In this document: positions 1 through 6,190 of the stretch, piece after piece
How the letters are laid out: every line of letters begins with the position of its first letter
How positions within the stretch are numbered: the first letter of the stretch is position 1
DNA from: a bacterium
GTDB taxonomy: Bacteria > Patescibacteriota > Minisyncoccia > Phycocordibacterales > UBA2163
Direction of reading: 5' to 3'
DNA length: 23,905 nucleotides
Assembly (NCBI GenBank): GCA_018648925.1
Contig: JABGQE010000006.1
Span: 1-23,905 of the forward strand
Position numbers and translations under genes: made by a program
The notes under the pieces: model-generated
Told to the model about the DNA's origin: nothing
Databases searched by the model: none
Seen by the model: only the letters and a program-made list of their open reading frames with translations

Positions 1-2
1 GT

Positions 3-65
3 AGGACAGGTAGAGCAGAAAAACGCGGTATTGCACTTACCTTCATTCCGGAAAAGTCTTTTTAG
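3..65 (+). CDS. 3' end of a probable DEAD-box RNA helicase (partial)
   Basis: The window opens inside a reading frame whose last 20 codons begin RTGRAEKRGIALTF and stop at TAG. This resembles helicase motif VI (HRxGRTGRA) and the following beta strand of DEAD-box RNA helicases, so the gene probably encodes an ATP-dependent RNA helicase. Only the tail is visible. The protein stops about ten residues after the end of motif VI, whereas family members usually continue for tens of residues, so this may be a naturally short or truncated C-terminus. It converges on the GNAT gene across a shared terminator. The family call rests on a single motif. Confidence 0.45.
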   Translation, partial: RTGRAEKRGIALTFIPEKSF

Positions 66-80
66 GTGGAATGCAAATAA

Positions 81-120
81 AAAAAGCCCTTTACACGAAA
101 GATTCGTAAAGGGCTTTAAA
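81..120. terminator. Bidirectional rho-independent terminator
   Basis: Positions 83-94 (AAAGCCCTTTAC) pair with 106-117 (GTAAAGGGCTTT). An A-rich run lies to the left and AT-rich sequence to the right, so the hairpin could terminate both the plus-strand helicase and the minus-strand GNAT gene. Confidence 0.75.
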
Positions 121-147
121 TAATTACTGTGGCTGTTAAGCGCGGTT

Positions 148-630
148 TTACTTCAACTTCATTTCTAATGTTATATTGTAATCTTTAAATCCAGACTTTT
201 TGTACATATCCACGGCCTGCTTGTTTTTAGCTGAAGCTGTCACAGATACATAATCAACCTTGTTTTTCTTACACCAATCTGTAAAATTCTTTGTTAATTT
301 TCTACCTATTCCTTGACCTCTAAATTTACTATCGAGTAGCATGTTTTCTAATTCAGCATATTTTGCCGACTTACGATACGACACTCTCTCTGATATACCT
401 CCAACAATATATCCAACTACTTTGCCGTCACATGCTACAACTTCTACAAAACCATTCCTCTTAACTACCCTGTCTTTAAAATACTTTTTTCCTTCCTTAC
501 CGTATGTCCATTTTAGATCAACACTTTTATCAAACTTTTTATGCTCATTTCTGAATAAAAGAAGATTTAATTTCAAGATATCATCTAAATCTTTCACAGT
601 AGCTTTTCTGATAGTAGTTTTATTTTTCAT
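148..630 (-). CDS. GNAT-family N-acetyltransferase
   Basis: A 160-residue protein with the GNAT fold signature. The acetyl-CoA pyrophosphate loop RGQGIGR lies at residues 104-110, after the strand AELENMLLD, and the C-terminal pattern KNKQAVDMYKKSGF (about 136-148) is typical of RimI-like enzymes. It would transfer an acetyl group from acetyl-CoA to an amine; the substrate cannot be read from sequence. I chose the ATG at 628-630. The frame stays open upstream to 777, but that extension crosses a consensus promoter at 694-722 and reads through a G8 run. No Shine-Dalgarno is seen. It is transcribed in the same direction as dnaN but has its own promoter. Confidence 0.85.
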   Translation of the reverse strand: MKNKTTIRKATVKDLDDILKLNLLLFRNEHKKFDKSVDLKWTYGKEGKKYFKDRVVKRNGFVEVVACDGKVVGYIVGGISERVSYRKSAKYAELENMLLDSKFRGQGIGRKLTKNFTDWCKKNKVDYVSVTASAKNKQAVDMYKKSGFKDYNITLEMKLK

Positions 631-693
631 GATTTTATTATACCGCCTTTTTTGTAAAGAGCCCCTTGAATTAAAATTTGACTTGCTATATAT

Positions 694-722
694 ATTATAA
701 CAATATATAGCCCTCTTGTCAA
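694..722 (-). promoter_or_regulatory. Consensus sigma-70-type promoter for the GNAT gene
   Basis: On the minus strand TTGACA (722-717) is followed after exactly 17 bp by TATAAT (699-694), a perfect match to both boxes. The predicted start near 687 gives a leader of about 55 nt before the GNAT ATG. A second TATAAT lies 6 nt from that ATG (642-637) but lacks a recognisable -35. Confidence 0.8.
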
Positions 723-796
723 GTCCGAAGATGGGGGGGGTAAAATGAAAAGGCAGTAATAAAACACCGCGGCTCAAAACTCACAATCGAAGATTG

Positions 797-827
797 GCCT
801 GTCCGCCAAAGCCGAAGCGTAGGTGGG
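797..827. repeat. GC-rich imperfect palindromic repeat-like element
   Basis: A 31-bp GC-rich island between dnaN and the GNAT promoter. GTCCGCC at its left end faces GGTGGG at its right end as an imperfect inverted repeat around a GCTTCGGC-like centre. Its composition stands out from the AT-rich surroundings, as with the palindromes near 12.45 and 12.63 kb. It is single-copy in this window, so calling it a dispersed repeat is an inference. Confidence 0.35.
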
Positions 828-861
828 AAGAAGTAAAACAATAAAAGACCTTTTCCGCGAT

Positions 862-1965
862 TTATTTATTCATCGGCATCACAAGATAGAAAAAGCTTGG
901 ATCCCCCACGCCGCGAACTACTACAGGCTTACTCAACCCTGCAAACTCAAACGATACACTGTCTTGAGCTATGGACTGGAAGCAATCTGAGATGTATTTA
1001 TGATTAAAGTTAATATTAAGACCTTCACCTGTTATCGCACTATCCACAGCATCCGTCACCTCCCCTATGTTTTCATTCTTTGAACTTACTGTAAATGTCT
1101 TTTCTGCTGGATTAACACTAAAACTCACCTGATTAAACTTATCTGAGAAAACATTAGTATTTTTAAGAGTATTTACCATATCTTGCTTTAAAATAACCAC
1201 CTCTGTCGTATATTCTTTGGGGATAATCTGTTTATAATCAGGGAAATTACCATTTATAAGGCGAGAAGTAAGGTAAATCTTGTCTGAAATGAAAGAAATC
1301 TGATTATTACTTAATTTTATGTCGATATTACCACCAACATACTCTAAAACCCTTATAATCTCCCCTATATTAGAAAGTGGTATCAAAATCGGTTCAAAAT
1401 CGTCTATTTTATCCTTAATTTGTATAGTCTTTTCGGCTAACCTAAAGGAATCAGTAGAAACAAAGACTATTTTACTGTCATTATTATAAATATATACACT
1501 TGAAAGCTCTTGCTTGATAGATGATATAGAAGCGCTATACCACACTGATTTGAGACCATTTATGAAATCTATGGCTTTAATATTGATGTTTTTACTACTT
1601 TCTACTGTTGGAAGTGTTGGAAAGTCGTCATGAGGTACTGTTTTGATAAGAGCATTGTTAGAATCTGTAGAAACTACCAAATTATTGTTCACAACTTCCA
1701 GATTTACTTTATTTGAATTATAAAGTGTCGAAACGAGCCCATGGAGGACCGAGCCCGATACTGCCACTGTACCCTCACGATGGACCTTACACTGTACTTC
1801 TATTTCTACACCTAAGTCTAAGTTTGTAGAACGTATGAAGAACTTGTCACCCTTAGCCTCTAGTAGTAAGTTATTCAAAACAGGTAGCGTTAAGTTTTTA
1901 CCACTGATCTTTTCAGCAACTGCTATACTTTCTACTAAATTTTCTTTTGTGCATTCTATTTTCAT
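862..1965 (-). CDS. dnaN: DNA polymerase III beta subunit (sliding clamp)
   Basis: A 367-residue protein of the length expected for the bacterial beta clamp, which dimerises into a ring and tethers DNA polymerase III to DNA. It starts MKIECTKENLVESIAVAEKI, shows the internal RLINGNFPDYKQIIP motif common to clamps, and ends with the typical VMPM-like tail (LVMPMNK). Downstream of dnaA in the same orientation, as in the conserved dnaA-dnaN pair, it is separated from it by a 265-bp region rich in DnaA boxes. The ATG is preceded by AT-rich sequence with no Shine-Dalgarno. Nothing appears truncated. Confidence 0.97.
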   Translation of the reverse strand: MKIECTKENLVESIAVAEKISGKNLTLPVLNNLLLEAKGDKFFIRSTNLDLGVEIEVQCKVHREGTVAVSGSVLHGLVSTLYNSNKVNLEVVNNNLVVSTDSNNALIKTVPHDDFPTLPTVESSKNINIKAIDFINGLKSVWYSASISSIKQELSSVYIYNNDSKIVFVSTDSFRLAEKTIQIKDKIDDFEPILIPLSNIGEIIRVLEYVGGNIDIKLSNNQISFISDKIYLTSRLINGNFPDYKQIIPKEYTTEVVILKQDMVNTLKNTNVFSDKFNQVSFSVNPAEKTFTVSSKNENIGEVTDAVDSAITGEGLNINFNHKYISDCFQSIAQDSVSFEFAGLSKPVVVRGVGDPSFFYLVMPMNK

Positions 1966-2230
1966 ATTTTATTAGTTATAGTTTATTTGTATTAATTTAC
2001 TTTATTACTATTACTATTAGTGCTGTGGATATGTGCATAACTTTCTCTTTTATATATTCTTAAACGCACTTTACTTGTTTCTAATCCACATTTTCTTGTT
2101 AGTAAGTTCTGTATAAAATGTTTTCTACTGTAGGATAACTTTCTTGTTTTTAATATTCGTTTTTTTACTGAATACTTATACAAAGTTTATACATAATTTT
2201 ATACAGAACTTATTCACAACCTTATCCACA
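1966..2230. other. Probable replication origin (oriC): DnaA-box region between dnaA and dnaN
   Basis: An AT-rich intergenic region with matches to the DnaA box TTATNCACA at 2032-2040 (reverse), 2210-2218 and 2222-2230. One-mismatch boxes lie at 2024-2032 (reverse) and 2092-2100. Hexamers TTATAC/TTATTC/TTATCC start at 2176, 2187, 2199, 2210 and 2222, a regular 11-12 bp spacing that places them on one helical face. AT-only stretches at 1966-2020 could be the unwinding element. Position between dnaA and dnaN is a common oriC site. A 63-codon open frame here (1992-2183, minus, TTG start) is judged spurious. A second box cluster at 12.5 kb is a competing candidate. Confidence 0.7.
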
Positions 2231-3607
2231 TTAACTCAACATCGCTCTGATCTGCTCGACCTCTTTTATGAGCATACTATCCACTTTCAAATCGTTCTTA
2301 ATCTTTTCACATGAGTGAATAACTGTCGTGTGGTCTCTCCCACCGAGCTTCTGCCCGATAGTAGGGTAAGAAACGTTAAAGTCTTCTCTAAGTATGTACA
2401 TTATGAGTTGTCTTGGCTTCACAACTTCTTTCACACGAGTCTTTTTGTAAATAATATCTTCTTCTAAATTGTAAAACTCTGCAACTTGCTTGATAACATC
2501 TTTTACAGAAACAGATTTTTTAGGTTTTACATTGTTTTTGATAAGATTCTTCACGTCACTTAATGTAAGGACTTTACTTTTGAGTTGTGACTGGCAGATT
2601 ATAGAGTTAAGGATGCCTTCTAGCTCACGAATGTTGCCCTGGATGTTTGTAGCAAGGTAGCTCACCACCTCGTCGCTTATGATCAATTTGTTTTGTTGTG
2701 CTTTGAGCTTAATGATAGCCATACGAGACTCACTGTCAGGAGACGGTATGTCTATGATCATACCTGCAGAAAACCTTGATTTTAAGCGGTCTTCTAGGTT
2801 TGGTATGAAGTTGGGGTGCTTGTCAGATGAGAAAATAATCTGTTTGTTGTCATCGTAAAGTGAGTTAAATAAATGGAATAACTCTTCACGAGTCTTGTCC
2901 ATGTTTGAGAGGAATTGGATGTCGTCCAATATAAGAACATCGTACTTTCTATACTTTTCTTTAAAAAGCGTGTTCACTTTATTGCTTCGCACAGCACTTA
3001 TGTAGTCTGTCGCAAACTTTTCTGAGGTAGTGTAGAACACTTTTGTGTTTGGATTCCTCTTCTTAAGCTGATTCCCTATTGATTGGATAAGGTGTGTCTT
3101 ACCGTGACCTGAGCCACCGTAAACAAACAGTGGGTTGTACACTATCCCCGGTTTTTCCACAACTGCTTGTGACGCAGCATGTGCTAATTCGTTAAATGAA
3201 CCGACGACGAATGTGTCAAAGATGTACCTCGGGTTTAGATTGTCTTCTTTATTGATATAAAAATCACTTAAAGGTAATTCTTTGTTAACATTATGCTTGA
3301 TTTCCCCGCCCTCCTCTTTCTTGTCGTCTTTTTTTATTACGTATTCAAGTCCGCGAGCACTTGGGACGAAGTTTCTTAGGATTTTTAGTATTGTTTTGTG
3401 GTATTTCTTGTAAAGCCAGTCTTTTACGAATGCATTCTCTACACTTAGGTACACCATGTCGTCTTCTACCTTTATGACGTGGGTGTTTTTAAACCATGTA
3501 CTGAAGTTTGCTTTAGATATTTCAAGTTCTATGTCAACGAGGGTGTTTTCCCATAATGCTTTTACGTCTACTTCGTCTATTACATTTTCGTTGATAGTTT
3601 CATTCAT
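2231..3607 (-). CDS. dnaA: Chromosomal replication initiator protein DnaA
   Basis: A 458-residue AAA+ initiator that binds DnaA boxes and opens oriC. Visible parts: an N-terminal helical domain I (about 13-90), a charged linker (about 92-112), the NPRYIFDTFVVGSFN entry to the AAA+ domain (125-139), Walker A GGSGHGKT (164-171), Walker B LILDDI (225-230), and the C-terminal helix-turn-helix signature GGRDHTTVIHSCEKI that reads the box. The final box TTATCCACA abuts the stop codon. The start ATG has no Shine-Dalgarno. It is divergent from the S23/rpmH/rnpA side, the classic rpmH-rnpA-dnaA-dnaN locus with one extra gene inserted. Confidence 0.98.
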   Translation of the reverse strand: MNETINENVIDEVDVKALWENTLVDIELEISKANFSTWFKNTHVIKVEDDMVYLSVENAFVKDWLYKKYHKTILKILRNFVPSARGLEYVIKKDDKKEEGGEIKHNVNKELPLSDFYINKEDNLNPRYIFDTFVVGSFNELAHAASQAVVEKPGIVYNPLFVYGGSGHGKTHLIQSIGNQLKKRNPNTKVFYTTSEKFATDYISAVRSNKVNTLFKEKYRKYDVLILDDIQFLSNMDKTREELFHLFNSLYDDNKQIIFSSDKHPNFIPNLEDRLKSRFSAGMIIDIPSPDSESRMAIIKLKAQQNKLIISDEVVSYLATNIQGNIRELEGILNSIICQSQLKSKVLTLSDVKNLIKNNVKPKKSVSVKDVIKQVAEFYNLEEDIIYKKTRVKEVVKPRQLIMYILREDFNVSYPTIGQKLGGRDHTTVIHSCEKIKNDLKVDSMLIKEVEQIRAMLS

Positions 3608-3639
3608 AAATTTTTTAGAAAATTAAAAAGATTACCTTC

Positions 3640-3667
3640 ATTATATAGTTATAAGAAAAAAATGTAA
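3640..3667 (-). promoter_or_regulatory. Putative dnaA promoter
   Basis: Minus-strand TTACAT (3667-3662), 16 bp, then TATAAT (3645-3640). The start point would lie about 25-30 nt upstream of the dnaA ATG. A DnaA box in reverse orientation (TGTGTATAA, 3711-3719) sits upstream and could serve autoregulation. Confidence 0.6.
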
Positions 3668-3713
3668 CTTGATATAAATCATAATATATGTTAATAATAT
3701 GTTAGTAACGTGT

Positions 3714-3737
3714 GTATAAGTATTTAGTATACGTATA
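3714..3737. repeat. Left inverted repeat flanking the S23-family gene
   Basis: This 24-bp sequence with core AGTATTTAGTAT matches the reverse complement of 4143-4166 at 21 of 24 positions. The two copies bracket the S23-family gene. A related solo sequence, GAGTATTTAGTAT, occurs at 17481-17493. Confidence 0.65.
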
Positions 3738-3754
3738 AGTATACGACTACGAAT

Positions 3755-4135
3755 ATGGAAGAAGTATCTATAAAAATACGAAAATTTACAGATTTAAAGG
3801 TTTGGAAAGAAGCACATGTTTTTGTTATAGAAATATATAAAATAACAAAAGAGTTTCCTTCTGAGGAAAAATTTGGTTTAATAAGCCAGATGCGCAGATG
3901 CGCTGTTTCTATTACTTCTAATATCGCAGAGGGTTTTGGTAGAAATACAGCTAAAGATAAGGTTAGATTCTATTCTATAGCTAAAGGGTCATTGTTTGAA
4001 CTACAAAGCCAGCTATATATAGCTAAAGACCTTGATTTTATTAAAGAAGATTACGTAAACAGTTCTGAAGAGAAGATCGAATTAATATCGAAATTAATTT
4101 CAGGATTGATAAAATCGGCTATGGATAAGGCTTAA
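3755..4135 (+). CDS. Four-helix-bundle protein, S23 / 23S rRNA intervening-sequence family
   Basis: A 126-residue protein with the family hallmarks DLKVWKEAH (residues 14-22), SQMRRCAVSITSNIAEGF (about 44-61) and a C-terminal helix SKLISGLIKS. Members form small helical bundles; some are encoded inside intervening sequences of 23S rRNA genes, and their molecular role is not settled. Here the gene stands alone between dnaA and rpmH, within a locus that is normally contiguous. It is flanked by imperfect inverted repeats at 3714-3737 and 4143-4166, which suggests a small mobile unit. The ATG has no Shine-Dalgarno. Confidence 0.85.
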   Translation: MEEVSIKIRKFTDLKVWKEAHVFVIEIYKITKEFPSEEKFGLISQMRRCAVSITSNIAEGFGRNTAKDKVRFYSIAKGSLFELQSQLYIAKDLDFIKEDYVNSSEEKIELISKLISGLIKSAMDKA

Positions 4136-4142
4136 AATACTA

Positions 4143-4187
4143 TATACACATACTAAATACTCATACTAAATACTCATACTAAAAACT
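4143..4187. repeat. Right inverted repeat and 13-bp tandem repeats before rpmH
   Basis: Positions 4143-4166 are the inverted partner of 3714-3737. Within this stretch the 13-bp unit TACTAAATACTCA occurs at 4151-4163 and 4164-4176, followed by a partial unit at 4177-4187 that runs into the rpmH leader. The tandem copies probably arose by slippage. Confidence 0.65.
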
Positions 4188-4322
4188 ATGTCAAAAACAT
4201 ATAAACCAAAAGTAAGAAAAAGAGCAAAAACTCACGGATTCCTAGTGAGGGGTAGAACTTCTGGAGGAAGAAATGTGATTGCTCGCAGACGAGCTAAAGG
4301 GCGAGCTAAGCTGGCTGTATAA
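4188..4322 (+). CDS. rpmH: 50S ribosomal protein bL34
   Basis: A 44-residue, strongly basic protein starting MSKTYKPKVRKRAKTHGF and containing RTSGGRNVIARRRAKGRAKL. This is the diagnostic bL34 signature (normally RTKNGRKVLxRRRxKGR). It is a structural protein of the large ribosomal subunit buried in 23S rRNA. Position upstream of rnpA and divergent from dnaA matches the conserved locus. The ATG follows an AT-rich leader without a Shine-Dalgarno and is directly preceded by the 13-bp tandem repeats. A strong terminator follows two bases after the stop. Confidence 0.97.
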   Translation: MSKTYKPKVRKRAKTHGFLVRGRTSGGRNVIARRRAKGRAKLAV

Positions 4323-4324
4323 AG

Positions 4325-4356
4325 AAAACCCGCCGAGGCTTGCCTCGGCGGGTTTT
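4325..4356 (+). terminator. Strong hairpin terminator between rpmH and rnpA
   Basis: AAAACCCGCCGAGG (4325-4338) pairs perfectly with CCTCGGCGGGTTTT (4343-4356) around a 4-nt loop. It ends only 10 nt before the rnpA ATG, so rnpA expression probably depends on read-through or on an unrecognised start within the hairpin. Confidence 0.85.
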
Positions 4357-4366
4357 AACTATAAAT

Positions 4367-4693
4367 ATGACTAAAATCAATATAAAACAGTTGTTTTCAG
4401 AGGTTTTGAAGAAAGGGAAAGGTTCTCACTCCCCTCATATGTCTATAAAAGTGCTTTCCGTACCTGAAATCGGCAAAAGTGCCTTTTATTTTGTCGTTTC
4501 TGGGAAAATCATCAAAAAGGCGGTGAAACGTAATCTATTTAAGCGCCGAGGGCGGCATATATCTCGCTCTGTAAAGACAAAAGACAATCATATAGCTATA
4601 TTCTTCGCCAAAAAAGGCGCCGGAAACCTAGAGCACGCTGATTATAAAGCGGAAATACTTGATTTAATGAAAAAAGCAGGGATTTTAGCGTAA
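4367..4693 (+). CDS. rnpA: Ribonuclease P protein component
   Basis: A 108-residue basic protein matching the RNase P protein subunit, which helps the catalytic RNA cleave 5' leaders from pre-tRNAs. The RNR signature is present as KRNLFKRRGR (residues 54-63), preceded by the strand SAFYFVVSGK. Length and position after rpmH fit. I chose the ATG at 4367. An earlier in-frame TTG at 4340 lies within the loop and 3' arm of the rpmH terminator and would add nine unlikely residues. No Shine-Dalgarno is present. Confidence 0.93.
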   Translation: MTKINIKQLFSEVLKKGKGSHSPHMSIKVLSVPEIGKSAFYFVVSGKIIKKAVKRNLFKRRGRHISRSVKTKDNHIAIFFAKKGAGNLEHADYKAEILDLMKKAGILA

Positions 4694-4698
4694 AACAC

Positions 4699-4726
4699 TT
4701 GACATTTTGTGGCACTGTAGTATCGT
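4699..4726 (+). promoter_or_regulatory. Putative promoter of the unrecognised gene at 4798
   Basis: TTGACA (4699-4704), 16 bp, then TATCGT (4721-4726). It directly follows the rnpA stop. The predicted leader is about 65 nt and includes a purine-rich GGGGAGAG stretch before the ATG. Confidence 0.45.
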
Positions 4727-4797
4727 TCTCTCAGAAGTAGGAAATCTTGGAAATTGACAATCAATAATCAAATAACCTTTTGGGGAGAGTGTAAGCT

Positions 4798-5211
4798 ATG
4801 GAAAAGGAAAATAAAAGTACAAAATCCACTAAGACGTTAAGTAATATAGCAAAGCAGGAGTGGGTAAAGGACCCTAAGTACGAACAGTCACGTGAGAATG
4901 TTGAAAAATCTCTAGAGAGTCTTTTAGGTCTTGCTAAGAAGTATAAAAAAAGCATCTTTACAGGAGGGCACTTAAGGGAAATTCTTGAGGTTTGGGAGGA
5001 AGCGAGACATTATGTCGTGGTTGTGGGTATAGTCTTTGGGCCGTGTGAGTATAAAGATGACAATGAATACATAGAACTAGAGGAGAGCTTCAGAGCTATT
5101 TCAGTATTTAGGGATTTTGTCGAATACGCATTTGATCCGAAGAATAATGAAAAAAATCGACATCTCAGCACAAATCTTTATAAACTAAGAATAATTCTTG
5201 GTAACCAGTAA
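4798..5211 (+). CDS. Hypothetical protein, charged and mostly helical
   Basis: A 137-residue protein that I do not recognise. The first 20 residues are Lys/Thr/Ser-rich and probably disordered. The rest looks like soluble alpha-helical segments (SRENVEKSLESLLGLAKKYKK, then HLREILEVWEEARHYVVVVG) with one hydrophobic strand-like stretch near 73-80. No signal peptide or membrane segment is seen. Unlike most core genes here it has its own TTGACA promoter, a purine-rich GGGGAGAG ribosome-binding stretch (11-nt gap to ATG) and a dedicated terminator. It sits between rnpA and clpP and is probably its own transcription unit. Function unknown. Confidence 0.75.
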   Translation: MEKENKSTKSTKTLSNIAKQEWVKDPKYEQSRENVEKSLESLLGLAKKYKKSIFTGGHLREILEVWEEARHYVVVVGIVFGPCEYKDDNEYIELEESFRAISVFRDFVEYAFDPKNNEKNRHLSTNLYKLRIILGNQ

Positions 5212-5257
5212 AAAGGAGGAGGATTAAATGAGTGTTTTAAAGAGCCACAGGATATAA
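5212..5257 (+). CDS. Nine-codon micro-ORF with strong Shine-Dalgarno, ending inside a terminator
   Basis: Immediately after the preceding stop codon comes AAAGGAGGAGG, the strongest Shine-Dalgarno in the window. ATG at 5228-5230 follows after 5 nt, encoding MSVLKSHRI and TAA at 5255-5257. The stop falls in the loop of the hairpin at 5244-5271, so ribosomes would overlap the terminator stem. This could be a leader peptide or attenuator, or the left-over start of a deleted gene. The range includes the ribosome-binding site. Confidence 0.35.
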
Positions 5258-5281
5258 GAAAATCCTGTGGCTTGTCTTTTT
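5244..5281 (+). terminator. Rho-independent terminator after the gene at 4798
   Basis: GCCACAGGAT (5244-5253) pairs with ATCCTGTGGC (5262-5271), followed by the T-rich tail TTGTCTTTTT. Confidence 0.88.
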
Positions 5282-5290
5282 ATTAAAAAT

Positions 5291-5319
5291 TTGCCAGATA
5301 TGGCAATATGTGTTATATT
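5291..5319 (+). promoter_or_regulatory. clpP promoter with an operator-like palindrome over the -35
   Basis: TTGCCA (5291-5296), 17 bp, TATATT (5314-5319), giving a leader of about 22 nt before the clpP ATG. The -35 is half of the inverted repeat TTGCCA-gata-TGGCAA (5291-5306), a possible repressor site. It matches neither CIRCE nor CtsR boxes as I know them. Confidence 0.55.
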
Positions 5320-5348
5320 TAGGGTCTAATTAAGCTAATAAATTAAAT

Positions 5349-5921
5349 ATGTTAATACCAACAGTTATAGAAAAATCACAATTTGGAGAAAGAGCTTTTG
5401 ATATCTACTCTCGCCTACTTAAAGAGCGAATAATCTTCCTAAGTGGACCCATTGAAGACGACACAGCGAATATTGTCATAGCTCAGCTACTATTTTTACA
5501 ATCTGAAGACCCAAAGAAGGATATTTCACTATATATTAACTCTCCAGGAGGCTCCATTACTTCAGGGATGGCTATTATGGATGCAATGAATCATATAAAG
5601 CCGGATGTTTCCACTGTGTGTGTTGGTATTGCAGCTTCAATGGGCTCTTTATTGCTTTCAGCTGGTAAGAAAGGTAAGAGATACATTCTTCCGAATGCTG
5701 AGGTCATGATTCATCAACCGTGGGGTGGTGTACAAGGTCAAGCGACTGATATTGATATTACAGCAAGACATATCCTAAGTACTCGCGATAGACTAAATAA
5801 GATTTTGGTTAAAAATACAGGTAAAACTCTTAAAGAAATAGAAAAAGACGTAGAAAGAGACTTCTATATGAGCTCAGACGATGCTAAGAAATACGGCATT
5901 GTAGATGAGGTTTTGAAGTAA
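5349..5921 (+). CDS. clpP: ATP-dependent Clp protease proteolytic subunit
   Basis: A 190-residue ClpP, the serine-protease barrel that degrades substrates delivered by Clp ATPases. The catalytic triad is intact: Ser97 in GIAASMGS, His122 in MIHQP and Asp171 in ERDFYMS. The start MLIPTVIEKSQFGERAFDIYSRLL lacks an obvious propeptide. Substrate-path motifs SPGGSITSGMAIMDAM and HQPWGG are present. No clpX lies adjacent. The gene has its own promoter (5291-5319) and a long terminator, so it appears monocistronic. The ATG follows AT-rich sequence without a Shine-Dalgarno. Confidence 0.97.
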   Translation: MLIPTVIEKSQFGERAFDIYSRLLKERIIFLSGPIEDDTANIVIAQLLFLQSEDPKKDISLYINSPGGSITSGMAIMDAMNHIKPDVSTVCVGIAASMGSLLLSAGKKGKRYILPNAEVMIHQPWGGVQGQATDIDITARHILSTRDRLNKILVKNTGKTLKEIEKDVERDFYMSSDDAKKYGIVDEVLK

Positions 5922-5932
5922 AAACCAACATA

Positions 5933-5983
5933 AAAACGCAAAAATACCTCGTTTCTGCAAGAAACGAGGTATTTTTGCGTTTT
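5933..5983. terminator. Long perfect hairpin terminator after clpP
   Basis: A 23-bp perfect stem (5933-5955 with 5961-5983) and a 5-nt loop, with A-rich left and T-rich right edges. It is unusually long for an intrinsic terminator. Confidence 0.88.
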
Positions 5984-6172
5984 AGCTCAAATCGTGGTAA
6001 AGTACTTACGTACAACTCATGTACAATTATTTTAAAAATTAAATTTGAAACTTCGTTAGTTAATTGATTTATGCAGTATTTTCGGAAAGAAAAACAATCA
6101 TCGTTAAAAAATCTTAAATATAGTCACAGAAAACCACTTGTGTGTTTTTGTGCAAGCAATTAAATCGCGACT

Positions 6173-6187
6173 AGCGGGGCTTCCGCT
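6173..6187 (+). promoter_or_regulatory. GC-rich hairpin directly before the rny start codon
   Basis: AGCGG (6173-6177) pairs with CCGCT (6183-6187) around GGCTT, ending 3 nt before ATG. It leaves no room for a Shine-Dalgarno and could hide the start from ribosomes. The rest of the 207-nt leader region (5984-6190) shows nothing else I can name. Confidence 0.4.
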
Positions 6188-6190
6188 TAT

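Noticed and set aside
631..777. N-terminal extension of the GNAT protein
   Set aside because: It would place a perfect TTGACA-17-TATAAT promoter and a G8 homopolymer inside the coding sequence; the ATG at 630 gives a normal GNAT.
1992..2183. 63-residue basic frame between dnaA and dnaN
   Set aside because: It needs a TTG start, has no recognisable domain and lies over the DnaA-box region; the Lys/Arg bias follows from AT-rich repeats.
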